DNA of 64,000 nucleotides, taken from positions 1-64,000 of the forward strand of contig JAESUZ010003884.1 of NCBI GenBank assembly GCA_017311185.1, given 5' to 3'. The notes beneath the pieces are model-generated. The model saw only the letters and a list, made by a program, of their open reading frames with translations. It had not been told where the DNA came from and made no database searches. The stretch is from Proteles cristata cristata (Eukaryota; Chordata; Mammalia; Carnivora; Hyaenidae). Of this stretch, positions 11,640 through 22,701 are shown one piece after another (the stretch's first letter is position 1; each line of letters begins with the position of its first letter). The position numbers and the translations under genes were made by a program.

Positions 11640-12510
11640 ATTTGTTTGTTGATTCATTAATTCAGTCACCTATTTCTTTTTTTAAAGTTTATTTATTTAT
11701 TTTGAGAGGAAAAACAAAGAGTGAGAGAGTGAGAAAGAGAGAGTGAGGGACGGTCAGAGAGAGAGAGGGAACGACAGAGTCCCAAGCAGGCTCTGTGCTG
11801 TCAGCACCGAGCCTGATGTGGGGGTTAATCCACAAACTGCAAGATCATGACCTGAGCTGAAATCAAGAGTCATAAGCTTAACTGACTGAGCCACCCACGT
11901 GCAGGTGCCTTGTTTATTTATTTCCATAAAATATCTTAAGTACCAACTTTGTGCCAGTCCAGGTGCTAAGTATCAGGGAAATAATAGCAAACAAAATAGG
12001 CATGATTCTTGCCATCATGGAACTTCCATCCATAGAAGAATCATCTGAACATACAATTACAGATTACAATGGGCATATTGAAGAAAAAGCACATGGTGCT
12101 TTCTGAACGTGTCACAGAGGGATCTAACTGAATTGTGAGAGATGAGAGAAGAAGGTGGTCAATAATGGCTTGAACCATGATCTGAATAATGACTGGAAAC
12201 TCAGTTGATAGGCTGGTGGGTAGGGCAGGGTAGAGGAAGAGGAAGAGGGTTCCTGGTAGAGAAGACAGCACCTTTAATGGCCCTGTGATGAAACAAGAGT
12301 GCATATTAAGTAACAACTGTTAGTGACAGATGAGGTGGTAATGAGGGAATCCAGAAGTGGGTGAAATAAGATGGAGAATTCAGTTGGTCGAAGCCTCCTA
12401 AGGTCTATGAAAGAATGTATTTTAAGAATAAGATGAGGAAACTGAGTATTTTTCACTGGGGAGAGTGGGATAGGAGGGACAATTATGTGATCTGATTTCC
12501 TCTAGAAAAT
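11640..12510 (-). mobile_element. L2 LINE 3' region, antisense, split by a SINE
   Basis: TTGATTCATTAATTCAGTCACC (11648) resumes after the SINE as AAGTACCAACTTTGTGCCAGTCCAGGTGCTAAG, then GGAACTTCC, GAAACAAGAGTGCATATTAAG and TATGTGATCTGATTTCC at the end. These are the successive blocks of the antisense L2 3' end. Divergence is high, as expected for an element of this age. Confidence 0.75.
11676..11910 (-). mobile_element. Felid CAN SINE, older type, antisense, inside L2
   Basis: Carries the older head variant with GAAATCAAGAGTCATAAGCTTAACTGACTGAGCC and a diverged B box (TTAATCCACAAACTG). The head end reads CCCACGTGCAGGTGCC, suggesting a small duplication. It splits the L2. Confidence 0.92.
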
Positions 12511-12514
12511 GGTA

Positions 12515-13785
12515 CCAATGATCACCTCCGTTTGGGGAATAGTTTGAAGCTTACGGTCACTGTTCCTAATCAAGGTTTGCTTGGACAAAACTCTTCCATG
12601 ATTACTTCCTCTGGGCTCTTAGGGATCACAACCTCTCCAGGACGAAAGTCAAAAAGCTTGGCATCAGCATTCAGAAATATGGCTGGTGATGACATCTGCT
12701 GCCTAATGCTCTCCCCATACCTTATGGGTGTATTTTGTTGGTTTAGGCAACTCATTTTCCCCCAGAAGCTAACATCAAAAACTTTAGGGATGAGTTCTCT
12801 TTTTGTGAAGAAAAAAGAAGAAAGAAAAGAAAAGAAAAAGAAATAGATCCACCGAGAGAGCTACAAATGGGAAATGAGAGTTCCGGTGATATTTGAGTTC
12901 CTGGATCAGGTCAATCCTGAAATCTCTTCCACTCCTATTTTTTTCAATGGTTTGGGTTTCCTGGGTCAACACATTTCTTTTTGTGCTTGTACCGACTTGT
13001 AAACAAAAGAGTCCTGTCTAACTCATTCTTTTGAGAAGTTCTCAGGGGCCAGGTTTTGCTTTGCTCACTAATTAATTTAATCAAGGATTAACTGGGGTCA
13101 CCCTGTCCTTTGGATTTAAATAAAGCTTGGCATTATCTCTCATGCTACCCACAGAGGGAAAAGGCAATGTTTTCCCTTCATGTTTGATTGTGTATTGGGG
13201 GGGGCAGGAGATAGGGGTGGGGGCGGAGGGTGTGTGTGAAAGTTCTCTGCCAGCTGGTTCTGCCCTCAGTGAACTCCCAGCCGTATTCCGTTCTCATATT
13301 TGGCTGCTCTCCTCCTTCTCTGCCTCTCAGATCAAGAACGAGGCCCCATTAACCTCAATCGCCCCATGCCATTCTCCCCAGGCATCGGTGCATTGGGTAA
13401 GACTTGCTCCAAGTCTTGGTGACAGAGATGTTGACATTTCAAAACTGCAGACAACTTAAAAGTACACGTTAGACATCAAGTCTTCTTGGAATATGCTGGA
13501 ATTCCTCAATGCCTGTCATCATACTGTTCCTACCTTACTCCTTGCTAAGTTGCCCTAAATCCTTTCGAACTTCTTATGCAGACGGGTTTCTTATCTTCTG
13601 ATTCCACTGTCTCCTTATAGAACCTCCCACACTTAGTGGCCTGGGACCACTGATGAGTACAGTCCCCTTCTTATGGAAAACTCCTTGTTGGCTGTTAAAT
13701 AAAGGATTTTTTTCCCCACCTCAATACACCATCTATCTCTACTCTCTGTTTTTACCTCTTTAATATCTCCTTTACTTTCTATCAT
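12515..13785. other. unannotated sequence
   Basis: No repeat recognised except a short AAAGA-rich tract at 12814-12842 and a G-run near 13196. Frames of 104 codons (plus) and 61 codons (minus) at 12532-12846 overlap and show no known domain. The stretch could be single-copy DNA. Confidence 0.5.
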
Positions 13786-13789
13786 TTTT

Positions 13790-14016
13790 AAAAAAACTTT
13801 AATGTTTTATTTATTTAATTTTGAGAGAAAGGGAGAGCACAAGCAGGGGAAGGGCAGAGAGACAGAGAGAGAGAGAGACAGAGGGAGAATCCAAAGCAGG
13901 TCCCAGGCTCTGAGCTGTCAGCCCAGAGCTGGACATGGGACTTGAACCCACAAACCATGAGATCGTGACCTGAGCCGAAGTCAGACACTTAACTGACTCA
14001 GCCACCCAGGCGCCCC
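13790..14016 (-). mobile_element. Felid CAN SINE, antisense
   Basis: Full-length type A copy (AATCCAAAGCAGGTCCCAGG; CTGAGCCGAAGTCAGACAC) ending GCCACCCAGGCGCCCC. The flanks are T-rich and give only a weak duplication. Confidence 0.96.
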
Positions 14017-14051
14017 TCTTTCATTTGTTTTTGCCCCCTCCTCCCAAATGC

Positions 14052-14133
14052 AGCAAAAATCAAACCAAAAAAACAAAAAACAAAAAAAAAAACAACCAAC
14101 CAACCAACCGAACAAACAAACAAACAAAAAAAC
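14052..14133. repeat. A-rich (CAAA)n/(CAAC)n simple repeat
   Basis: A/C-only low-complexity tract with CAAC, CAAA and poly-A runs. No retroposon body is recognisable upstream. Confidence 0.93.
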
Positions 14134-14474
14134 AACTCTTGGCGTGATTCCTAATGGTGTGCTTTACTCTCATTGAGCAAGTGTTTTCAAAAAGATCACT
14201 TTCCCTCATCTGCTGGGATGTGGGGAGAAGCCCCAGCCGTCCCTGCTCCTGTAACTAACTCATTCTAAGGCACCAAGTTGGCATCAGCTCTGGGCAGTCT
14301 ATTTCATGTCATGCAACCCTTCCCCTCTCCTCCCTCCCTCCATGCCCGATGGGAGCTTTGGCAAAAGAAAAGAAGAAAACCAACCTGAGTGGATTCCAGC
14401 TCCTCTCTTGCTTTTTTTCCTCCCAAGTCTCATGCTATTTGAATGAGGGGCTCTCTGCTGATTGAACCTCCCCG
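14134..14474. other. unannotated sequence
   Basis: No repeat or gene feature recognised. Confidence 0.5.
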
Positions 14475-14487
14475 GCTCAGCTTTTTA

Positions 14488-14528
14488 TTTTTATTTTTTA
14501 ATGTTTTATTTATTTCTAGGAGGGGGGG

Positions 14529-14569
<41 letters not shown>

Positions 14570-14742
14570 CGTGAGCAGGGGAGGGTCAGAGAGAGAGGGA
14601 GTCACAGACTGAAACAGGCTCCAGGCTCTGAGCTGGAAGTCAGCACAGAGCCCGACGCGGGGCTCGAACCCACGAACCGCGAGATCATGACCTAAGCGAA
14701 AGTCGGATGCTTAACCGACTAAGCCACCCAGGGGCCCCCCGT
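14488..14742 (-). mobile_element. Felid CAN SINE, young subtype (type B), antisense
   Basis: Nearly intact type B copy with a G10 run beside an unusually long (GA)n stretch (14521-14567). Perfect 13-bp duplication GCTCAGCTTTTTA at 14475-14487 and 14743-14755. The head retains CpGs (CCCGACGCGGGGCTCGAACCC), consistent with youth. Confidence 0.98.
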
Positions 14743-14755
14743 GCTCAGCTTTTTA

Positions 14756-15334
14756 AGCTTCCCTCTCTTCTCCTGCCATGAGAAAGCTTTCGGGGACACA
14801 GGCGTGTTCCCTTTTCCCTGGCACGGAGGTGGGACGACGCTCCTGCTTAGGTCAGGCTCGGAAGGACAGGATCGCTCAGCCTCTGACCCCCCAGTAGCTG
14901 GCCGTGGCACTGCCCCCCACTGATTGTCTGTCCGTTCATGCACCTTGTTTCAGGAAATGCCAATGGTGGTTGCTGATCTTTCATCACAGGAGACAGAAGC
15001 CCAGAGAGAGCAGAGCGGTGGGTGTGCCTTCTGCAGCACAAACACATGGCCGAGTAGATTTTCTGAGCAACCATGGCCTGAAAGAATGCCTGTAGGCGAC
15101 AGAATAAGTCTGTAAACGCCCCCTTCACCTTTCCTTCTTCCCTTTAAACTGTAAACTGTAAATTCCCAGTGTTATGCATTATTCCTGCATACCATACAAT
15201 TCCTAGCCTGTACATTCCAAATGCAGATTGTAAAAAAAAAAAAAAAGGGGTTAAATCCAATAGAAAAGGTGCACAGATGTCTGGCATCATGAATAATGTG
15301 AATTATCGTAATGGATCATCGTTGACACGATCAC
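14756..15334. other. unannotated sequence
   Basis: Moderately GC-rich, with overlapping open frames on both strands up to 93 codons but no domain. A 15-A run lies at 15231-15246. No repeat recognised. Confidence 0.45.
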
Positions 15335-15790
15335 TGTTGATTGTGCACTTAATTACACTCCAAGTACTATGGGGGCGACCTTCACACGGAAGGTCTCACT
15401 GAGTCCCTCTCTCTTTCTTAAATTTTTTATTTTTTAAATGTCTTATTCATTTCTGAGAGAGAGAGATAGCGTGAGCAGGGGAGGGTCAGACAGAGAGGGA
15501 GACAGAATCCGAAACAGGCTCCAGGCTCTGAGCTGTCAGCACAGCACCCAATGTGGGGCTCAAATCCATGAACCGTGAGATCATGACCTGAGCTGAAGTC
15601 GGACCCCCAACCTACTGAGCTACCCAGGCACCCCTCACTGGGCTCCTCTTAACAAGCCTATGAGTTAGATTTGATCATTTGCTTCATCTTATAAACAGAG
15701 GCAGAGAGGCTGAGCCATTAAACTCAACAGATTCTTAGCGGAGCCCGATTTAGAACCCAGAGCATCTGCACACTTTGTGTGCCCGATTGC
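15335..15790 (-). repeat. MIR SINE, antisense, split by a CAN SINE
   Basis: The 3' end of MIR (GATTGTGCACTTAATTACACTCCAAGTACTATG) precedes the SINE. The core (ACAAGCCTATGAGTTAGATTTGATCATTTGCTTCATCTTATAAACAGAGGCAGAGAGGCTGAG ... GAGCCCGATTTAGAACCCAGA) follows it. The MIR occupies 15335-15410 and 15634-15790. Confidence 0.85.
15411..15633 (-). mobile_element. Felid CAN SINE, antisense, inside MIR
   Basis: Intermediate copy: GAAACAGGCTCC as in type B but CTGAGCTGTCAGCACAGCACC as in type A. Flanks CTCACTGAGTCCCTCT and CTCACTGGGCTCCTCT form a 16-bp duplication with three mismatches. Confidence 0.95.
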
Positions 15791-16229
15791 ACAGCACATT
15801 CGTGCATGATATGAATGTGCTAAGTGGTCTTGGTTCTTGCTGGATAGTCTACAGTTGTTAATGAGAAAATTCATATCTGCACAAGTAAAAGCAAAGTGAT
15901 TTTTCCCCCTTTGGATGTTCTCTGATTTGTTCTGTCCTTATCAGATTTCTTTGGATGATTTCAGCTCATGCCACTCTGAAGCCAAGTAGACTTTAGGAAT
16001 TCAGACCCTCTGAAAAGTGTCTCCGAAGCTAAATCAGTTTAGAGATTCACTGTCTCATCCCCAGTACTACACACGTGGGTTTTAAGGAACAGGAAAGCAG
16101 GGCTGAGGTATGCAATAAAGAAACGCACAGCAGAGAGCTATGGAAACATCCAGAGTTTGGGTATTTGAAGGGAAGTAAAAGGCTTGAGGACTCCTCACTG
16201 CCAAAGGGATTTCCAGCACTCTCATTTGG
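15791..16229. other. unannotated sequence
   Basis: No repeat recognised. The left end of the long minus-strand frame that continues into the L2 lies here. Confidence 0.5.
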
Positions 16230-17150
16230 CCAACATCCAACGACCGTGGGCCAGGCGCTGTCTGTGGGCTGATAGCACAGTGTGACAGCCTGGTCCTTTG
16301 CACCCTGGGGCTTACAGCTTAGTAGAGGTAGACAGAGGGACACAAACACATGTAGGGGTGTCAGGGAGTGACACATCAGTGCCATGCAGAGAGTAGAGCA
16401 GTGTATCAGGAGGTAGATTGGCTCTACCAAGTTGTTTGGGAAGACCTCTTTGAGGAGCTGAGGACCATTTAAGGAAAAAGAGCCCACCCATGCAGGGTGT
16501 GGAAAGGCCTTCAGAGAGGGAGTACAGCACTCACAAAAGTGATAGACCAGGGATGAACTTGATGTGTTTGAGAAACAAGGAAGGTCAGAATAGGGGCGCC
16601 TGTGTGGCTTAGTCGGTTGGGTGTCCAACTTTCACTTAGGTCATGATCTCGCGGTTTGTGGGTTCGAGTCCCGCGTCGAGCTCTGTGCTGACTGCCAGCT
16701 CAGAGCCTGGAGCCTATTTCAGAGTCTGTATCTCCCTCTCTCTCTGACCCTCCCCTGCTCACACTGTCTCTCTCTCTCTCTCTCTCCTAGAAATAAAAAA
16801 ATAAATAAAAATGTTTAAAAAAAAAAAAGGAAGGTCAGAATGATGGGAGAAGAACAGAGGAGGAGGGTAGTGAAGACAGAAGAGGGCGGGGCTAGAGGAA
16901 GCCAGGTTTGTAGGGTGCTGAGGGCAGTTTGGGAAGCCTTGAAGGTTTAACTGCAGGAGACTGACACGAACCAATTGACATCGTTAAATGAATTCACTGG
17001 CTGCTGTTTGGAGGCTAGAGTTCGTAGGGCAATCTCGGAGGCAGGGAGAACATGAACGGCCAATCAGATCCAGCCATGGAGGAAATAATCGGCAGTAAGA
17101 ATATGGAAATAGCAGAGGGGATATAGAGGAGAGGACAGGTACAAGATCTT
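16230..17150 (-). mobile_element. L2 LINE 3' region, antisense, split by a SINE
   Basis: Blocks in order: GGGCCAGGCGCTGTCTGTG, CACCCTGGGGCTTACAG, GACCTCTTTGAGGAGCTGAGG, GAGGGAGTACAGCACTCAC, and after the SINE GGTTTGTAGGGTGCTGAGGGCAG and GCTGCTGTTTGGAGGCTAGAG. This is the usual antisense L2 3'-end order. A 193-codon minus-strand frame (16047-16628) is an L2 artefact. Confidence 0.8.
16592..16826 (+). mobile_element. Felid CAN SINE, young subtype (type B), sense, inside L2
   Basis: Starts AGGGGCGCCTGTGTGGC and has the type B markers ACTTTCACTTAGGTC, GACTGCCAGCTCAGAG and TCTCCTAGAAATAAA. Perfect 15-bp duplication AAGGAAGGTCAGAAT at 16577-16591 and 16827-16841. Confidence 0.98.
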
Positions 17151-17154
17151 TTGC

Positions 17155-19312
17155 CATTTTTTTCATTGGGTTGCTTGATTTTTCTTATTGAGTTTTGAGA
17201 GCTCTTTATATATGCTGGATACACACCCTTTGTCACAGACCTGGTTGCAGATGTTTTCTCCCAGCCCGTGGTTTTTTCTTAATTCTCTTATTAGCATCCT
17301 TTGACCAGTAGAGCCTTCTTTTTTTAATATAATTTATTGTCAATTTGGCTTCCATTCAACACCCAGTGCTCATCCCAATGAACAGTAGAGATTTTTAATT
17401 TGAGAAAATCCAATTTACCAAATTTGTCCTTGATGAATTATGCTTTCAGTGTCATAGCTAAGAAATCTTTGCCTACCTTAGAGTTGCAAAGATTGTCTCC
17501 TCTGTTTCCTTCTGGAAGCTCTATAGTTTTAGTTTTTATATTTCAGTCTATGGCCTGCTTTGAGTTAATTTTTATATATGGTGTGAGGTATGAATCGACT
17601 TTTTTTTTAAAATATGAATATCCAATTGATAAAGCACCACTTGTTCAAAAGCAACTTTTATCTACCAATGTGCATTTCCACCTTTCTCAAAAATCAATTG
17701 TCCATACATGTGTGGGTCTATTTCTGGACTCTACTTTGTTTTACATTTTGTCTAAATTTATGCCAATGCTGCACTGTTTTGATAACTGTAGCTTTATAAG
17801 AACTCTTAAAGACAAGTAGGATTAGTCCCTCTTTTGAAGAGATTTAAGTAATAAGAAAGATATATTTATTAATATCATTACCATTTCCAGTATTCATTAT
17901 TCCTTTGTATAGATCTGTATTTCTATCTGGTATCTGGTTACTTCCACCTGAAGGGCTTTCTTCATGCCTGGTAGTGCACATCTGAGTCTTGAATTTGAAT
18001 TTCAGGTGGTGTTTTCTTCCCCCCCACCCTTTTCTTTTAATGTCTGAGAGAGTTTTTATTTTGCTTTTGGTTTTGAAAGATATTTTGGTTGCTCTAGAAT
18101 TCTAGGTTGATAGGTTTTGTTTCTGGAACTTTAAAGATGTCGCTTCACTATCTTCTCACTTGCCTTGTTTCCAGTAAGAAGTCTACCATCATCTTTATCT
18201 TCCTCCCTGTATACATATGTGTCTATTTAATTGGGCTTCTGTTAAGATTTTCTCTTTTTTTTTCAGTTTTAAGAAATTTGACTATGTTGTGCTTTGGTGC
18301 ATATATATGTATATATATCACATTTCTTGTGCTTGGTGTTCATAGAGCTTTTTGAATTTCTGGACTTCTAGGTTTTATTACATTGGAAAAATAGTCAACA
18401 GCCAGCTATGTAGCCATTATTTTTTTCCAAATTTTTTTTCTCTGTCTGTCTTCCTTTAAGCAAAACACAAATACATTACATTGCTTAAAGTTATAGCACA
18501 GCTCAATGATGCTCTGTTCACTTTTCTTTCATTCTTTTGTCTTTATTTCATTTTGAGTAGTTTCCATTTTTGTGTCTTTAAATCCACTAATCTTCTCTTC
18601 TGTGATGTCTCATCTGTCATTAATCCCCTCCCACACATTTCCTTTCACACATTCTAATTATTTCTCCAGGTTCAACTTGTCATTTTTTTTTAAACTTGTC
18701 CATATTCCTGCTCAGCATGTCCAATCTTTCCTCTAGTTTTGTTTAATATCTACAATGCAGTAATAATAATTTTAATGCCCTTTTCTAATAATTCTAGCAT
18801 CTGGGTCAATTCTGGGTTGGTTTCAGTGCATTGATTTTTCCCCTCATAACGGATTCTATTTTTCTATCGTTTTTTCATGCCTGGTCATTTTTTATTGGAT
18901 GCCAGATATTTTCCAGTAATATGCTGAATTCTCCAGGGGAGCTCTCTCCAGATCCACAGAATCTCTTCTGTGTCACTCTTTCCTCTCTGGTCCTCTGCCC
19001 TGTGAATTCTAGTTGTCTTGATCTCCTTGGACCCGCACCTTCATATCTTCAATCAGGGAATCTGTCTAGCTCCAGAGGGACCTCCCCTTCCCGTTCTGTG
19101 GACTGGAAACTCAGTGGAGTGAACTGGGGCAACTGTGGGGTTCCCCTCACTGATTTCCTGCTTTTCAGGCACCACTGTCCTTTGCTGACTGATGCCCCAT
19201 GTCTTGAAAACCATTGTTTCACATATTTTGCCTGTAATGGGGCGATTTCAGGAGCCAGGGTCCCTGTTACTACACCTCAGCTGGAAATAAAAGCCCTGAA
19301 GTTTATTTTTTA
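17155..19312 (-). mobile_element. Old L1, antisense, internally deleted
   Basis: 17155-17830 is the ORF2 3' region (GAGAGCTCTTTATATATGCTGGATACACACC; TTTTTATATATGGTGTGAGGTATGAATC; ATACATGTGTGGGTCTATTTCTGGACTC). From about 17840 it jumps to the inter-ORF, ORF1 and 5' region (TTGAAAGATATTTTGGTTGC at 18073; AATCCACTAATCTTCTCTTC at 18581; GGATGCCAGATATTTTCCAG at 18898). Most of the reverse-transcriptase and endonuclease part is absent, so either one element lost over 3 kb or two fragments lie side by side. All frames are broken. Confidence 0.83.
17314..17378 (-). mobile_element. 65-bp 5'-truncated carnivore L1 insertion nested in the older L1
   Basis: TTTATTGTCAATTTGGCTTCC and CAACACCCAGTGCTCATCCCAA match the antisense 3' terminus of the young carnivore L1, preceded by a T-run (the A-tail). 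Flanks TGACCAGTAGAG (17302-17313) and TGAACAGTAGAG (17379-17390) form a 12-bp duplication with one mismatch. Removing the insert restores a continuous old-L1 reading across the site. Confidence 0.88.
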
Positions 19313-19827
19313 ATAAATGACTTACAATACAGGGAGGTTACTAACACTACATTATCCCTCTGACTTTCAAATAGCCCCTGGGCTAATTTAGCACAGTAGG
19401 TGAAGGCATATTTATTACATATTCATTACAAAAGATAAGGCACATTTTACTTTTTGAATGTTCTAACTGTAAGGTGCAAGATGTGTGAGTGTAGCCCTAA
19501 AGCATTTGAATACGGATTGACTAATCTTTCAGAACTCTGGGAGTTAAACTTGATGCAGTATCAGCGAAGGTGTTCACAGTACACAGGACAATTACTGATG
19601 ACAGCCCATTTATGGTGCTAGTGAAACAAATAATGATTCTGTAAAGTTTTAGAACAGATGGACAGTTATTCGTTTCTACAAAGTCGATGTTCAAGATAAG
19701 ACTAAATTAATTTTCTTCTAACCAGGGAATTTTGTTGATGATTTGGGAAAAGTCATCCTTCATAAAGAGCAGAAGTCGTCATTGACTTAGAGGGCCCAGA
19801 AGATTCCCAGGCAAACGATAATCACTT
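19313..19827. other. unannotated sequence
   Basis: No repeat or gene feature recognised between the L1 and the next SINE. Confidence 0.5.
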
Positions 19828-19839
19828 TCATAGGTATTT

Positions 19840-20046
19840 TTTATTAATATATTGTATTAAGTTTATTTATTTATTTAGAGAGAATGAGTAGGGGAGGGGC
19901 AGAGAGGGGGGAGAGAGGGAATCCCAAGCAGGCTCCACACTCAGCGTGGAACTCACTGTGGGGCTCGATCCCACCAACCATGAGATCATGACTTGGGCTG
20001 AAATTGAGAGTCAGACGCTCAATTGACTGAGCTACCCATGTGTCCC
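19840..20046 (-). mobile_element. Felid CAN SINE, older type, antisense
   Basis: Diverged copy with GAAATTGAGAGTCAGACGCTCAATTGACTGAGCTACCC at the head and a shortened GA stretch. Flanks TCATAGGTATTT (19828-19839) and TCATAGATATTT (20047-20058) match at 11 of 12. Confidence 0.93.
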
Positions 20047-20059
20047 TCATAGATATTTA

Positions 20060-20409
20060 TTGAACCGAAAATAAATATTATCTCTCAATTGCAGGAATAG
20101 CAAACTGGTGGCTTATAGGTAGTATTTTTCCTGTCTGCAGAGCATTTTTAAGAATCAGGAGATTTCACGTAAAAAAACAGGTTTGGGCTTTCTCTTTGAT
20201 GAGAGAAACTCCTTATTAAAGTTGGCCCCTTTGAGTTGTTCGTCTGAGCTGCATTGCCTGTGTACTCCTTTGAGTTTGCAAGCCTTTCCTCAACACTTCA
20301 TCCTTCTTAATCTTTTCCATTGAAATATCTTCCTAATAAAGATAATGCCTAGAATATCGTGAGTAGTAAAAGTCAAGCATTGAAGTAGGATTGCTCTAAG
20401 AAGCACTTT
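20060..20409. other. unannotated sequence
   Basis: No repeat or gene feature recognised. Confidence 0.5.
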
Positions 20410-21003
20410 AAAGTTATTACTTCTGGTGATGGTTTAAAATAATGACCGCAAAATCTTTGACATTACTCTCATTGAAAGAATAGATTATGTTCTTTCTCTT
20501 TTCTTTCCCCCCTCCAGGAATGTTGACAGGCTTATGACTCAACTGGAACTCACCAACTGTGGCAGAAGCAACACCGTGTGACTTCCTAGCGAAGGTAACA
20601 AAAGGCCACACGCTTTCCATCTTGTTTGATAAATGATCCCCCTGTGGGGTCTAGCATTGCTATTCAAGCAGTTCAACCACCCTGAGGCTACCCTATCGTG
20701 TAGATGCCCAGGCCACACGGAGGAGAAGCCAGAGACAACAACTCCACCCAAGGACCCAACCGATGGGCCGTCGTGAGCTGCTAGATAAGAGTGACGATGC
20801 TTCTAGCTGATTCCCAATTCCAGCCACCATGTCCTCCTGAACCATCACTAACTCCCAGCCAAAGCCTCAGACATGATAGGTCAGAGATGCCCTGTTCCCT
20901 CTGGGCCCTGCCTGAATTTTGACTCACAGAATGTATAAACATGCGGGAAAAACTGTTTCGTAAGCTATGGGGCAGGTTTGCACCCAGCAATAGTAACTGA
21001 AAC
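20410..21003 (+). mobile_element. MaLR (MLT1-like) solo LTR, sense, diverged
   Basis: Follows the MLT1-type LTR in order: GCAGAAGCAACACCGTGTGACTTCC, ACGCTTTCCATCTTGTTTG, AGCCAAAGCCTCAGACATGATAGG, and the terminal TTTGCACCCAGCAATAGTAACTGAAACA. Old and diverged, with uncertain left edge. No internal retroviral sequence is recognised beside it. Confidence 0.7.
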
Positions 21004-21171
21004 AGAAGCTTTTCAAAATCTGTCTGAAATAATTCTGTATTATAGGACACAAATACGCTGATTTGCACCTCTCTGTCAAATGGGGATGATAGTTTCCATA
21101 AGATTACAGGCATGAAAGGATGTAATATGTCAATCTCTATGCCTGCATACAATTATAGGTTCTTGCTTTTA

Positions 21172-21395
21172 TTTATTAATTTTTTTAAATATTTTTTATT
21201 TATTTCTAGGAGAGAGAGAGACAGCATGAGCAGGGGAGGGTCAGAGAGAGAGGGAGATGCAGACTCTGAAACAGGCTCCAGGCTCTGAGCTGGCAGTCAG
21301 CATAGAGCCCGATGCGGGGCTCGAACCCATGAACCGCGAGATCATGACCTAAGCGAAAGTCGGACGCTTAACCAACTAAGCCACCCAGGCGCCCC
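21172..21395 (-). mobile_element. Felid CAN SINE, young subtype (type B), antisense
   Basis: Near-intact type B copy (CTGGCAGTCAGCATAGAG; CCTAAGCGAAAGTCGGACGC). Perfect 14-bp duplication GGTTCTTGCTTTTA at 21158-21171 and 21396-21409. It faces the next SINE head-to-head. Confidence 0.98.
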
Positions 21396-21417
21396 GGTTC
21401 TTGCTTTTAAAAATAAT

Positions 21418-21640
21418 TAGGTTGGGCGTTCGACTTGGGTTCAGGCCGTGATCTTGCAGTTTGTGGGTTCGAGCCCCGTGTTGGGCTCTGTGCTGACAGC
21501 TCGGAGCCTGGAGCCTGCTTCACATTCTGTTTCTCCCTCTTTCTCTGCCTCTCTCCTGCTCATGATCTGTCTCTCTCTGTCTCTCTGTTTCTCAAAAATA
21601 AATAAATGTTAAAAAATTTTTAAAATAAAATTAAAACAAA
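21418..21640 (+). mobile_element. Felid CAN SINE, sense, 5'-truncated
   Basis: Lacks the first roughly 25 bases of the head (starts GTTGGGCGTTCGACTTGGG) but retains the B box GTGGGTTCGAGCCCC, the CT stretch and an AAATAAATAAATG tail. Type A. With the preceding copy it forms an inverted pair about 22 bp apart. Confidence 0.95.
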
Positions 21641-22701
21641 AGTAGTTTTGTTTTTGCTACTGGCTCTAAAACAACAATTTAGAAAAAATACTAAAAGTAA
21701 AATCATTTTATCTTGTCCCTGTTGGTACTTCTCACCCCCACCCACACCCCCCGCTAAATCCTAACTTCTCACAACAAAATGAAACTAGTTCCGGAGAAAT
21801 TATTTGCATTCTGGGTGAAGAATCTGATTAAATGGAAGACATTACACAAAAGCAGCATTCTAAGAACCTTCGTGACAGAACAAAACATGCTATTTTTTAT
21901 CCTTTAATCAAACTGTAATGGATTCGTAGGTTTTTCAGATAGTCGAAAAAGTCAGTTAACAGGAATCAGAAAACATTAGATACCTGGGTCACCTTAAACT
22001 TTTTTTTTAACCAAACACATCCACACCACCCCCGATGAATATATAAAGTACAATTTATCATCTTTTTCTCTTTGGTCAAGGCCTTTTCTTTACGTGTGGG
22101 CTTCTTATTTGGATTTCATATCACCTTCCTTGCGTTAAACCATACCTGTGGAATACTGCCTGTGATTTTTACTTGGATTCCTTTAGAGAGGAAAGAGAAC
22201 TTTAATGGGGCTCTCAAGAACCAACTGAATGCAGACTCCTTTTATATTTGTGCAGCCTAATCAAATAGACATTTTTAAAGTCACCCATCACTTATTGATT
22301 CTGTTTGAAGCATTTATTTGAGTTTTGAACACTTATTCTCTTTATGTACTTCTATCATACAGGTAGTTCCACTTATCAATTAGTCATGGAAGCTTCCTCA
22401 AGTTCCTTATATCCTTGTATGTGTATTATCGTTAAATTCTACTTTCAGCTTTGGTGTTGAGAATTCTATGTTGCCACTTTGGTGTGGAGAATAAATCATC
22501 AAGGTTCTCTATCCCCACCTCCATTTTGGAAGATGCAAAGTTGAGTTAGTCTTGAAAGCTCATCTCCATGCTGGATTCACTTCCCACCTCTAGTCCCTCA
22601 TCAGAAACATATAAAAAAGTGAATCTCCTTATGCGTGTTGGAGGTCTTCCCTTGAAGAGGAAGTCACTAGAAAAAGTAAAAACTGGGGGTGGAGGGGCTT
22701 A
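21641..22701. other. unannotated sequence
   Basis: AT-rich, without recognised repeats or exons. Small frames of 62-93 codons have no domain, and the one at 22568 runs into the next SINE. Confidence 0.5.

Noticed and set aside
12532..12846. Overlapping open frames on both strands that looked exon-like
   Set aside because: No recognisable domain, no clear splice sites and both strands open; left as unannotated.
16047..16628. 193-codon minus-strand open frame
   Set aside because: It coincides with the sense strand of an L2 3' region and lacks any domain; long chance frames are common there.
18831..19313. 160-codon plus-strand open frame
   Set aside because: Lies antisense to the ORF1/5' part of an old L1; no domain.
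20500..20540. Polypyrimidine run ending in CCAGGAATG, resembling a splice acceptor
   Set aside because: It lies inside a diverged MaLR LTR with no coding frame following it.
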